A stretch of 54,783 nucleotides of DNA, taken from the NCBI GenBank assembly GCA_032718475.1, contig JAUCBJ010000136.1:1-54783 (forward strand), written 5' to 3'. Below, piece by piece: positions 19,095-28,233 of this stretch; position 1 is the first letter of the stretch; each line of letters starts with the position of its first letter. The position numbers and the translations under genes were made by a program. The notes beneath the pieces are model-generated. The model searched no databases. It had not been told where the DNA came from and was given only the letters and a program-made list of their open reading frames with translations. The stretch is from Nemertoderma westbladi (lineage: Eukaryota > Xenacoelomorpha > Nemertodermatida > Nemertodermatidae).

Positions 19095-21975
19095 TGTTTG
19101 GTTCCCGATAAATTGGTATATTGTTTTTTTTCATGGGTTTTTCGACCTTTGTTTGATAGTGACCCCAGGGAAGCGAATGATTTTTATTAACCCAATAAAG
19201 TTTATCATCAAATGCGCTGAGAGCAAACTTATCTCGTGCTATAGTATACACTTTGTGTAATTTACTCTGAAATTGATGTGTTTCTTTTGAAATTTCTTCG
19301 TTATCGTAATATGCCCTCAAATAATCTTTGTGACAAATATTTTTATCCACGACAGCTCTTGTTATTCCTTTCGCCCGTCGTATATTTGTTTCATTGAATT
19401 CCAAAATTGAATATAACTTTGGTCTTAAAAATACCGCTTGTTTAATTTCACATGAGGCTAGTTCGTCTTTACAGTAATAGAGCCTGGATTTATTTTTATC
19501 GCTGTAGAGAGGGTGATCCTTGGGGTAATTGGATGTATCTAAAATATTATTTTTAATTAAGGCTTTTAAGAAATTACTCTGTGATGTATTATAGTAACAA
19601 CCTATTAAAGAGTCCGTGTCTGATGCTACAATTTCAATTCGGCAGTTTAATTCTTTCTCAATAGGTAGCAATTTATCGTAATACAGCTGATACATATCCA
19701 ATTTAGCCAAGTCCAAGACAGTACTACCTACATAGACTGGTTTATCGAGAGTTACAGAGTCTTTCACTAATAAATGTCCCGATAAGGAATCGTTATAAAT
19801 CATGAAATTTTCATGATTTATTCGTTTGACTAATTGGTCACATTTTTCTTTACTATTTGCGATACGAAAGTTGCATCGATCCCGTATATTCTCTATAGTT
19901 TTACCAAATAAAGAATTGTTCAGCAATTTCGCGACAGCTGTTTCAATATAACTTTTTGCTAGTCGCCTTTGATTAATATTAAAATCTATATAGGGTTTAA
20001 ATACAAAGTCTTGATGGAAAGAATATAATTTATGGAGCTTAGTAACAATTAAACCTTGTTTTATATAAAATTTTAACAGTTTTAAATTTACATGATAGAA
20101 TTCTTTATCGAATTGTGTCAACATAAGTTTCGGTGCACACATCTTATACTTGCTATTAGTGCCTCTTTGTTTACAAACATTGTTAAATTGTTCCCTCATA
20201 TAAGGTGAAAGCATTGTCTCATTTATACTTAAATGTTCTGGAGCTAAGGGTAGTTCTAATGTACGATCGTGAATATCTTTGGGATATTTCAAATCGCAAA
20301 TTAAGAAAAACCCAATATCACCTTCAGTATCAAGATTTGTTAAATATTTTATCAGTTCTTCTGGAGCAGCATTCTCTAAATATGTAACATTGACTTGTTC
20401 AAAACCTGAAACAGGTAGCTTTTTACTTAAATTTCCCGAATACAAGGAATTAAAATCTATATTGAAAATATGACACTCTTCCTTGCTTGGATCATAATTA
20501 TCAGTATCTGGTATATTTGATTCTATGTAATGCTTTCGACAGAATGAAACCCCTCCTCTAATAGATGCTTCAAAATCTCTATATGTTTGGTAATCTTTTA
20601 TTAATGTTAACTTACATTTATTGTATTTCAGGGCGCAATCATAAGTGAAAGCTGCGATACTGCAATAATAAACTACTTCTAATTCGTAGTTTTGTCTACA
20701 CACTCTCCTAAAGTTCTCAAATATATCAGCGAGGAGACAAACATCGAGTTTTAAGTATGCTAAAAGATAATCCTTGAGATTCACACAGTCAAACTGACTC
20801 CATGATGCGTTGGCAAAACTATATTCCTCGGGTGTACAGGTATTTTGTGTTAATTTACTATAAAATTTGTCTATTGATGGTAATTTCAAATCATTGAATT
20901 TATTTAAATCTGTCAGATACTCGTAGGGAAATATACCTTTTCGTTTAATTGTTGCATTATTTAAATTTGGATAAAAATATTTCATTTGCTGTTCAGTAAT
21001 TGGTAGAACTGATGTTATATCCTCGCTGTCTATATCCTTTGTTGAACAATCAACTAAAGTACTTAGGGAAAAGGATAAAAATTGATATGTGTCTAAGACA
21101 CGTAGCTCGATCTTAGTTTTTTCATCTTTCACTGGTATATGCATGCTTAGTGAAATATACCTTTCAGAATTTTTAGGGATCACCTTTATATCCCAATCGG
21201 AATATCGGTTGTTGGTAAAACCAACTTGCAAAAGAAAATGCAAATCGTAGAGATTGCAGTTGTGTGCAGCAAGTATATACATGTGTCGTTTCAACGATAA
21301 AGAGCGGTTACATGCGTTACAAGCGGCCGCTATATAGTTACCAGTAATATGTGAGTGATGTTTGTTTTTCTCAGACTTATCCTTAAATAAAACATTGCAA
21401 TAAAAGCAAGTTTTAGCTTTCCAAAAACTTAACTTATCTACATCATTAAGTATCATTCTCTCTCTCGTGTGGGTTTCTGACCACTTATATAATTGGGTGA
21501 TGTCATTATATACAGAGTCTAAAAAGTCTTGAATATAGTTGTTGTCGATTGTTTTTGTAAAGGTCTTCAAATAAAATTTTGGTGGATTGATTAATTCGGC
21601 ACTAGGAACAATTAAATAACTTACAGCGCATGGAATATGATTCTGAATAAATTTACTGTTGGTGGCTGGCTCCAAAATAGATTCTATGTCAAAATATATT
21701 ACAAACAATGCTGGTAATGTTCTGTCTAAATTTCTAAAGCTAATGTGAGTTCTTTTTTCAGACGGTAGCTTCTCAACTTGACTTTTTCCTCGATAACAAG
21801 CAAGACGGTGACGTTCTAGAACATCATTGGTGTAGAAAGGCGCCAAACACCGTTCACAATATTTCCTACCACGAGTATGAAGAGCTCTTGTATTCATCAA
21901 ACGATTCAAGTTAGTTATGCAAACATAATGTGATTGTTTACTCGTATTCTTATGTTTTACAAGTAATATATTCAA
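19072..21975 (-). CDS. polB: Protein-primed DNA polymerase B (pPolB), main open segment
   Basis: This 967-codon open segment holds the exonuclease and polymerase domains that would copy the linear element. Exo I is YFDIES (Asp 96, Glu 98), Exo II HNCNLYDLHFLL (Asp 244) and Exo III YLKLDV (Tyr 407, Asp 411). Pol A is DFNSLYS (Asp 507), Pol B KLLNNSLFGKT (683-693) and Pol C ASDTDS (Asp 786, Asp 788). RAKGITR follows. A zinc/HNH-like insert (CFYCNVLF...HHSHITGNY...CNACN) lies at 190-223, as in other Polinton polymerases. All catalytic residues in this segment look intact. The frame continues upstream past a TGA at 22030-22032 with no ATG at 21975, so the complete enzyme is interrupted. Confidence 0.92.
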   Translation of the reverse strand: MNILLVKHKNTSKQSHYVCITNLNRLMNTRALHTRGRKYCERCLAPFYTNDVLERHRLACYRGKSQVEKLPSEKRTHISFRNLDRTLPALFVIYFDIESILEPATNSKFIQNHIPCAVSYLIVPSAELINPPKFYLKTFTKTIDNNYIQDFLDSVYNDITQLYKWSETHTRERMILNDVDKLSFWKAKTCFYCNVLFKDKSEKNKHHSHITGNYIAAACNACNRSLSLKRHMYILAAHNCNLYDLHFLLQVGFTNNRYSDWDIKVIPKNSERYISLSMHIPVKDEKTKIELRVLDTYQFLSFSLSTLVDCSTKDIDSEDITSVLPITEQQMKYFYPNLNNATIKRKGIFPYEYLTDLNKFNDLKLPSIDKFYSKLTQNTCTPEEYSFANASWSQFDCVNLKDYLLAYLKLDVCLLADIFENFRRVCRQNYELEVVYYCSIAAFTYDCALKYNKCKLTLIKDYQTYRDFEASIRGGVSFCRKHYIESNIPDTDNYDPSKEECHIFNIDFNSLYSGNLSKKLPVSGFEQVNVTYLENAAPEELIKYLTNLDTEGDIGFFLICDLKYPKDIHDRTLELPLAPEHLSINETMLSPYMREQFNNVCKQRGTNSKYKMCAPKLMLTQFDKEFYHVNLKLLKFYIKQGLIVTKLHKLYSFHQDFVFKPYIDFNINQRRLAKSYIETAVAKLLNNSLFGKTIENIRDRCNFRIANSKEKCDQLVKRINHENFMIYNDSLSGHLLVKDSVTLDKPVYVGSTVLDLAKLDMYQLYYDKLLPIEKELNCRIEIVASDTDSLIGCYYNTSQSNFLKALIKNNILDTSNYPKDHPLYSDKNKSRLYYCKDELASCEIKQAVFLRPKLYSILEFNETNIRRAKGITRAVVDKNICHKDYLRAYYDNEEISKETHQFQSKLHKVYTIARDKFALSAFDDKLYWVNKNHSLPWGHYQTKVEKPMKKNNIPIYREPNNELSDSQ

Positions 21976-22029
21976 TAACTCTTTATCTGGAGTGATTTTA
22001 CTAAATGGTGCCTGTCTTAATATAGATAC

Positions 22030-22305
22030 TCAATTGTTGTCGTAGAGTAATAAATTAATTATATATGCTGAATTCTGTTTTTCAAAAAGTTTAATTGCAA
22101 GCGGCCATTCTGTTGGATAATCTTTGTTGCCGTTGTCAAAAATGAAATGACTCATATAATTTTTGTACTGTGAAGTACGGTTTTTGTTTATCTTCACTTT
22201 GCTACTAAATTTTGTAGCTATAATTGCCCATTTAAAACAATCATTATCAGCCGTTTGTATATTTATAACACATTGTTTATACGCTAGAGCCTTAGGTAAC
22301 TCCAT
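22030..22305 (-). pseudogene. pPolB N-terminal fragment ending in TGA
   Basis: A 91-codon segment in the same frame as the main polymerase ORF, closed by an in-frame TGA at 22032-22030. It includes ELPKALAYKQCVINIQTADN and DCFKWAI, the typical Polinton polymerase region just before the exonuclease, and AYIINLLLYDNN at the stop. A single nonsense codon separates it from the main segment, so this is a point lesion or a recoded stop. At its upstream end the frame differs from the zinc-finger segment. Confidence 0.85.
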
Positions 22306-23098
22306 GTAACCGTGTGTGTCCCTTATATTCCAGTGACCTACACTTGGATTCAGCTACTTTAATTTCAACCCTTAATAAAGATTTAACACGCCACCCTGAG
22401 CCACGAGTGTTAAACATGGCTATTTTTTGCATTAATTTTTCTAATACATACTCAAACCATGTGTCAAAACTTTCATGTGAATCTACGGTATTAACTGCAC
22501 CACCTGAAGAACTAAAATAGAAAGCTTCTTCTTGATCACCCTCTGAAAAATGTGATCGATACATGAGTATATTCACACCTAGCCAGGGTCTAAGTACATT
22601 CATTTCGCTAAGTTTTCCTAATAATAAAGTTTGGATGTGAGGTAGAATTTTAATTAATGATGAATGAATATCAGGAAAATCTTCATCATTCGGAAGATTG
22701 TAAACATAGATTTCTAAACGGTTATCGTGTGCGGCCCGTTCAATGTTAAAAATTGATGAACCTTGACCAGATTTCAGTCTTTTTCTAGATACGATAGTAT
22801 TGTTTTGGTTCCGTTGTGGTGGTGGTCTAACATGATAATAACGTTGGTGACAGTCGTGACGTAAGTAATTCTCATATAAATACTCTTTATTACAAGTAGG
22901 GCATGTTTTTTCATACACGCAAAACTTCATTTCTTTACATCCCGTAGTTGATTCATGTCGTTTACATATTTCTTCACGTGAACATTTCACTCGACAATGA
23001 AAACAATTGTATTCTTGAAAATGAGATTTCACGTGTGTTAAATAATTTCGTTTAGAAATTTGAAGAGGACAAAATGGACATTTCAATTGTTTATCCAT
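22292..23098 (-). pseudogene. pPolB N-terminal zinc-finger segment ending in a frameshift
   Basis: A 268-codon segment starting at ATG 23098. Residues 1-80 contain three Cys/His clusters: CPFCPLQ...HVKSH, CFHCRVKC...KRHE and CPTCNKEY...RHDCH. From about residue 117 (IFNIERAAHDNRLEIYVYNL) to RGSGWRVKSLLRVEIKV it reads like the usual N-terminal region of Polinton polymerases. It then leaves frame at about 22300-22315, and the next segment (22030-22305) takes over by a one-base shift. The Cys/His clusters may bind DNA. Whether they are an original part of the polymerase or a fused small protein is unclear. Confidence 0.8.
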
Positions 23099-23720
23099 CT
23101 CTTTATTATCCTAAAAACAATTTAAAATTAATATGAATATTGTTATATATATAATCAAAAAAATTCATAAGCTACTCAATACAAATAAAATATAATATCT
23201 AAACTTTAATTAATTTAATATTTTCAGAATGAGCTCGATTGAATCAGTTGAGCTCTTTATATATATATATTTCAAGTTTCTACTTATACCAACCAATCAT
23301 AAATAACAGTTACATTGGAAACTAATATCATAAATAAAGTTGCTTTTACAACTGAATTCTTTATAATAAAATCAAGTCTAAACCAAGATGTGCATAATGC
23401 ATTTTTAATTTTCATTGATAAAGTAGGTTTTACATGCTAATGTTTTATTATGGTGGTGTAAACTCATGCATTTATATGCGAATGTTTTATACCTAATCCC
23501 GTGCTCACATTAAATATAAACTATCACCAATATTTACTCAATAAAGTCACCTTTACATGCAAATACTTTATAATAATCACGCTTTGTGATAAAAAGTTAC
23601 CTTTACAAGTCAGTGTGAAACTGAAAAAGAAAAGTCTCTAGTTAATAATAAATCAATCTGATACTGTTTTTATATGTTCCTTATTGTAATCTGCTACCTC
23701 TTCACTTGCTTTTGTAACTT
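23099..23720. promoter_or_regulatory. AT-rich region upstream of pPolB with repeated motifs
   Basis: The region separates the 324-residue gene's 3' end from the polymerase start, so it should carry the polymerase promoter on the - strand. Four or five imperfect copies of an ATAAAGT-ACCTTTACATGC-type motif occur at about 23334, 23417, 23541 and 23589. GAGCTC is repeated as a 25-bp-spaced pair near 23231-23255 beside a (TA)n run. The iterated motif could bind a regulator. This is only pattern evidence. Confidence 0.4.
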
Positions 23721-24695
23721 TTATTTTCTTTGTAGGTATAGAATCATTGTTGGGAATGGAAGATGTTTGAGATGTAGATCTGCGCTTTCTATCACTCGAT
23801 GTCTCTTCGATGTATGCTTTGGATTAAATGTGGATGAAACTACTTCTGGAAATGACTTATTAACCTTAAACTTCCAAGTTGGTTGATATAGAATCGCGAA
23901 ACCGTCTGCTATATCAGTTGATGAAACCTTTAACATCATATCGTGGAGAAACTCTATATGTGGTATGTCTTTATCGTAATGTAACTGTAAATATTTGCTT
24001 TCCTTGTCTGTAATAATTACTTTTTTTTCTTGTACATTTATTTTTACTTTAAGTCGGTCAGATAAAGCTTTATCGTCCGTATCTAGCTCTGAAAAGACAC
24101 CTTCGTTACTAATTTCATAATTCCATTCATACCACAATGAATTTACTTCCGATGCTGTTAAGTTAAACCCATTATAATACCTAAGACCAATAGCGTCAGA
24201 ATATCTAGCTGAAATCTCCCATAGTCCCATATAAGTCGTTCCTTTATATTTGCTTACAAAACCAACAAAAGATGGGTTGGTTAAATTAACAACAGAACAC
24301 TGATTTATTATTTCGAGTGGTGGTGATAACAATTCTAATATTTCTGTCTTACTCTGAAGCAATAAATTAATGAGTGATTTGTTTAGAATTTGACATTTGC
24401 CTTGCTTCTGAATATATACGTTTTCAGTAATAACACAGGTGGAAATATTTAACTTTCCTCTTGTAAATTCTATATTAGGATAAATATTACCTCTTGAAAC
24501 TGGTGATTCCTTTTGTCGGTTGATTAATATTTCTAAGACGTCTAGAAGGTAGAGTGTATCCTGGTAAGAGAAGCATGTTGTTACATTGCTATCGCTTGAG
24601 AGTAATATAAAGTACTTGCCATAAACAATACTACAGGTATATTTATTACATGTAAATTTCCAAGTATTGCTTGAAGTTTTTTTAAATAAATCCAT
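23721..24695 (-). CDS. 324-residue protein with possible ssDNA-binding (PC4-like) repeats
   Basis: I do not recognise the protein outright. It appears to hold several related beta-rich units followed by a helix, at about residues 11-60 (TWKFTCNKYTCSIVYGKYF...), 80-122, 144-190 and 215-262. The third is closest to the PC4 pattern: SKYKGTTYMGLWEISARY, then YYNGFNLTASEVNSLW, against 'fKGk..idIREyy ... kGisLt.eqW..L'. A basic patch KRHR is near 297-300. It is the first gene of the - strand block, directly upstream of the polymerase, where a single-stranded DNA-binding protein would fit protein-primed replication. The ORF is uninterrupted. The function is inference with low certainty. Confidence 0.6.
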   Translation of the reverse strand: MDLFKKTSSNTWKFTCNKYTCSIVYGKYFILLSSDSNVTTCFSYQDTLYLLDVLEILINRQKESPVSRGNIYPNIEFTRGKLNISTCVITENVYIQKQGKCQILNKSLINLLLQSKTEILELLSPPLEIINQCSVVNLTNPSFVGFVSKYKGTTYMGLWEISARYSDAIGLRYYNGFNLTASEVNSLWYEWNYEISNEGVFSELDTDDKALSDRLKVKINVQEKKVIITDKESKYLQLHYDKDIPHIEFLHDMMLKVSSTDIADGFAILYQPTWKFKVNKSFPEVVSSTFNPKHTSKRHRVIESADLHLKHLPFPTMILYLQRK

Positions 24696-24818
24696 AATTA
24701 GAATGAAAACTATTTTGAAAAATAAAAACTAAATAAATGATTATTAGAATGTAAAACTTCTGTTTATATGGTTGCTTTAATACAACAGAGTGACTTACAG
24801 TGAGGAATATAGTAGCTT

Positions 24819-24909
24819 CGTGTAACAGATGCAACGTGTACAGCTAAATTTATTACATTAGCGTGAGTTAGAGAGTGAAATAGCAGTAACGTGTAACAGA
24901 TGCAACGTG
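24819..24909. repeat. 20-bp direct repeat pair near the right edge of the Polinton
   Basis: CGTGTAACAGATGCAACGTG occurs exactly at 24819-24838 and 24890-24909. The unit is itself partly palindromic (CGTG...). It may be a subterminal or promoter repeat of the element upstream of the 324-residue gene. No inverted copy was found left of the ATPase. Confidence 0.8.
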
Positions 24910-25239
24910 ATCAATGCTAGCCCTGTCATTCTAACTTATATTCAACTTAGTTGATCGACCAGTTACATCGATAAAAGAAATCGATTATTATTAATAGTCG
25001 AATTAATGTATTCTACGCTATAGTAATTATGTTAAGGAACTAGAAGCTATTTATAAACATCTGCTACCAGTGATGAAGATGAAGAATTCAATGACTATGG
25101 TATAACTCAGATATTTATCGCCTTTTTCTCTCGAGGTTGGATGGAAGAGTGATTGGTGAGTTGTGAGGAGTTATATCGGTCCCGGGTTCGAACCCTGTTG
25201 AATATTTTGTTATCTGAAAAATTGCAAAATTAAATTTAG

Positions 25240-25400
25240 TTACTAGTGAAAAATAGCGATTTGAAAAATAGTAGACGTTACCTGTAGACACTCCTAGCAT
25301 CTGTAAAATAAAGGTTGGTAAAAAATTGCGATTTGAAAAATAATAGAAGTTACCTGATGCTAAGTGTAGACACCCGAACACCTGTAAAATAAAGGTTGGT
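25240..25400. repeat. Tandem duplication of about 75 bp
   Basis: Two copies share GCGATTTGAAAAATA, GTTACCTG and CTGTAAAATAAAGGTTGGT. The words GATTGGATGCAGTACTAG then occur at about 25401 and again near 25554. No gene is seen here. A box-B-like GGTTCGAACCC lies at about 25183 but is not part of a complete tRNA. Confidence 0.8.
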
Positions 25401-25559
25401 GATTGGATGCAGTACTAGCGTTGGGTGACTAATAACGCCTCTAGCGGAATAAGCGGGAACTTGAGAAGTTACCATGGTTACGGATGAAATGCTGACATCT
25501 GATTGGTTGAAATAATAACGACCACTGCAAAAGGTTGAAATGGTGGCTTCTGATTGGAT

Positions 25560-26045
25560 GCAGTACTAGAAATGGATGGTAATGATGGACTACGGGTGAC
25601 CTTGATGCCCAGGACATGTAATATATACTACTAATATCACTAAGCTTGGTGAATGCAGCGATCCTCCCGTCGAACTGTGTCAGAAAGATGTCGGCGAGTA
25701 TGGGACCCAATGGAGACCCCATAGCGACACCATCTTTCTGACAGACGTAGTTACCACGGCGATCCAGGAATACAACATCCTTGGTAGCTAACAGCATAAG
25801 ACCAATAAATTGGTCCTTGCTGATTGGCTGGCTATCAGAGGATGCCGCTCATACAGTAGAGCCGCAGCGAGCTGCACCGCCTCCCTCAGTGGGACGTTAT
25901 GAATACTCTCACAACGTCCAGGGAGTAGAGGCGGTCCGTGGGTTCTTCTACCTCTAGTTGGGCGAGACGATCGGCAGACCCAGAGCTGTTTGTAGATATC
26001 TTACCCTCGGGCAGCACATCCAACATATCTCTGAGATTGGTTGGT
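25560..26045 (-). pseudogene. Penelope-like element reverse transcriptase remnant
   Basis: On the - strand, fragments in three frames match the order of a Penelope RT. LYSLDV comes first (about 25935), then NVPLREAVQ (about 25900), then ISKDQFIGLMLLATKDVVFL and CQKDGVAMGSPLGPILADIF (25680-25800). GVAMGSPLGPILA is the hallmark of this family. At least two frameshifts separate the pieces, and no GIY-YIG domain is seen, so this is a short dead fragment. Confidence 0.8.
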
Positions 26046-26131
26046 ATTTCAACTCAGTTTAAAATATAACTTCTCCTCATCTGACATACAGTTTATAAAG
26101 TTAATGCAGTTGCAGTTGCACTCATGGGAGG

Positions 26132-26968
26132 CCGGTAAATTGACCAAATTTCTAAGTGGTTTTCTCTAGAAACCGGTAAATTGACCAAATTTCTAAGTGG
26201 TTTTCTCTAGAAACCGGTAAATTGACCAAATTTCTAAGTGGTTTTCTCTAGGAACCGGTAAATTGACCAAATTTCTAAGTGGTTTTCTCTAGAAACCGGT
26301 AAATTGACCAAATTTCAAAGTGGTTTTCTCTAGAAACCGGTAAATTGACCAAATTTCTAAGTGGTTTTCTCTAGAAACCGGTAAATTGACCAAATTTCTA
26401 AGTGGTTTTCTCTAGGAACCTGTAAATTGACCAAATTTCTAAGTGGTTTTCTCTAAAAACCGGTAAATTGACCAAATTTCAAAGTGGTTTTCTCTAGAAA
26501 CCGGTAAATTGACCAAATTTCTAAGTGGTTTTCTCTAGAAACTGGTAAATTGACCAAATTTCTAAGTGGTTTTCTCTAGAAACCGGTAAATTGACCAAAT
26601 TTCTAAGTGGTTTTCTCTAGAAACCGGTAAATTGACCAAATTTCTAAGTGGTTTTCTCTAGAAACCGGTAAATTGACCAAATTTCTAAGTGGTTTTCTCT
26701 AGGAACCGGTAAATTGACCAAATTTCAAAGTGGTTTTCTCTAGAAACCGGTAAATTGACCAAATTTCTAAGTGGTTTTCTCTAGAAACCGGTAAATTGAC
26801 CAAATTTCTAAGTGGTTTTCTCTAGGAACCGGTAAATTGACCAAATTTCTAAGTGGTTTTCTCTAGAAACCGGTAAATTGACCAAATTTCAAAGTGGTTT
26901 TCTCTAGAAACCGGTAAATTGACCAAATTTCTAAGTGGTTTTCTCTAGGAACCGGTAAATTGACCAAA
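26132..26968. repeat. 41-bp tandem satellite, about 20 units
   Basis: The core GGTAAATTGACCAAATTTCT recurs every 41 bp, followed by AAGTGGTTTTCTCTAG. Units differ by only one or two bases (CTAAG/CAAAG, AGAAACC/AGGAACC), so the array is young. A diverged partial unit extends to about 27010. Confidence 0.97.
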
Positions 26969-27217
26969 GATAAAAAAATTTTCTAAGTGGTTTGACACGG
27001 GAACTGGTAAAATAACATAAAAAAATTCGAAAATGGCGGCCCCCCAAACAGGAACGTCCCAAGAACGATATTATATAGTGTTTACAAAATATATTGAACT
27101 CTAGTATTTTACTATATTTCGTCCATCTGCGATTCCAATTATTGTACTCTTCAACTCCGGGTCCTACTAAAAACCGCAACTAACCGCAACTAATTCAGTA
27201 ATTGTCATTTTCATGCA

Positions 27218-27288
27218 GCCTCATGGTCTAGTGGTGACAACCTTAGGCTTCCACGTAGGAGGCCCTTGTTCGATCCCTGGACCAGGCA
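27218..27288 (+). pseudogene. tRNA-Gly(TCC)-like sequence, left arm
   Basis: The 71-nt segment has a box-A-like TGGTCTAGTGG and a box B TGTTCGATCCC. The anticodon region, CTTCCAC, aligns with tRNA-Gly. The acceptor arms pair at only about four of seven positions and the anticodon stem is poor, so it is not a working tRNA. It may act as, or descend from, an internal pol III promoter. Confidence 0.6.
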
Positions 27289-27401
27289 ACGATGTTTTTG
27301 CAGTGTTTAATTCAACAGTGTTTTAATACGACAAAATTTATAATTAATGCTCTAATGTGATCAATATAAAACCAATATATGTTAATAACATTACTGTTAG
27401 A

Positions 27402-27612
27402 GGGTCCTACCAATTAGGCCAACCCCAAAATAGTCACAAAATACCACAAAAAGGCTAAACTATTACCGGCACCCCAAAATAAGCCAACAATGTTTAGAAA
27501 CGGCGAGGGAAAGGAGCAGGTTACAGTGGGAAGTTTTTCTAACCAAAACAATAAACGAGAGTGAAGAACAAGTATTTCGGGGTATTTTGGTTTGGGGTAA
27601 TTCGTAGGACCG
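27402..27612. mobile_element. Inner inverted-repeat unit, about 210 bp
   Basis: Near-perfect inverted ends begin GGTCCTACCAATTAGGCC on the left, with GGTTTGGGGTAATTCGTAGG near the right end. It shares the GGTCCTAC terminus with the outer element and sits in its middle, so it is either a nested relative or part of a compound element. It includes the AAGGAGCAGGTTACAG motif seen elsewhere in the window. Confidence 0.7.
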
Positions 27613-27656
27613 TTTTTAAAACACTACACAAACAGAAAACAGTGCTACACGGTCAA

Positions 27657-27717
27657 GGCAGCAAGGGATCGAACAGGCAGACAGGGGCCTCGTAATTGGA
27701 AGCCCATGAATTTCGCC
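27657..27717 (-). pseudogene. tRNA-Gly-like sequence, right arm (inverted)
   Basis: Read on the - strand it gives GGGCTTCCAATTACGAGGCC and then CTGTTCGATCCC, the diverged inverted counterpart of the tRNA-like segment at 27218-27288. Box A is not clear. Its presence supports the view that the tRNA-like segment is part of the element's long inverted arms. Confidence 0.5.
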
Positions 27718-28233
27718 ATTAATGCAGCTGCTTGAAAATAACAACTTGTTGCGGTAAATTGCGGTTTTTAGTAGGACCGTCAACTCCTGATGCTGCCTTA
27801 CTCAATGTTAAATAATTTAGTGTTCTCGAATATTTATTACGTAACAAGAGAACCGCTGAACTACATAAACTAATATTGGATATTGAGTTCAGTTTTGGAC
27901 GAAGACAAAGTTGCAATAACTTTTGAGGTGTGAATGGATTTTATTCAAATTAGTTGCAAACCTTTTCTACACAAGAACCTTTTCTTTCAACACAAGTAAT
28001 AAAATTATGAAATTCCACCAAAAACAATTTCACATTTTCTTATTTTCAATGTTTTACTTTTTTTCGCAGGGAAAAACTAAAATCAATGCAATCCTATGGG
28101 TTACTTCCTCTCTAGAGAAAAAATATCTACTTTTTCCCTACGATTGACTTCGTAATAAATTTAAAAAACACAACAGTTTTGTATGAGGAATGAATACATT
28201 AAACTGTTGGATAAAGTATCATATTCGCCGAGT

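Larger units (their letters stand above)
9744..24909. mobile_element. Maverick/Polinton (adintovirus-like) element, approximate ends
   Basis: The ~15-kb block has the diagnostic Polinton set: an FtsK/HerA-type packaging ATPase, a retroviral-type DDE integrase with a chromodomain-like end, jelly-roll-type capsid proteins, an adenain-like protease and a protein-primed family B DNA polymerase. The + strand block (9.8-17.1 kb) and - strand block (18.7-24.7 kb) converge. Genes are close-packed, often overlapping by a few bases, with no obvious introns. Breaks are visible in the polymerase and in one minor capsid gene. The boundaries are the outermost gene-proximal direct repeats, not proven termini. 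No 6-bp target duplication or terminal inverted repeats were found. Confidence 0.9.
27159..27779. mobile_element. Inverted-repeat DNA element with 8-bp target duplication
   Basis: The termini are inverted copies of GGTCCTACTAAAAACCGCAA. The flanks carry the 8-bp direct repeat TCAACTCC at 27151-27158 and 27780-27787. Similarity between the arms continues inward for more than 100 bp and includes tRNA-like sequence in both. No transposase ORF is present. An 8-bp duplication is compatible with the hAT, P or Merlin superfamilies. The terminal sequence does not decide between them. Confidence 0.85.

Noticed and set aside
8691-25110. Terminal inverted repeats of the Polinton
   Set aside because: Comparing the left flank with the reverse complement of the right flank by eye gave no convincing match, so no termini are claimed.
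25137-25200. Possible tRNA near GGTTCGAACCC
   Set aside because: Only a box-B-like word is present. No acceptor pairing, D-arm or anticodon arm could be built.
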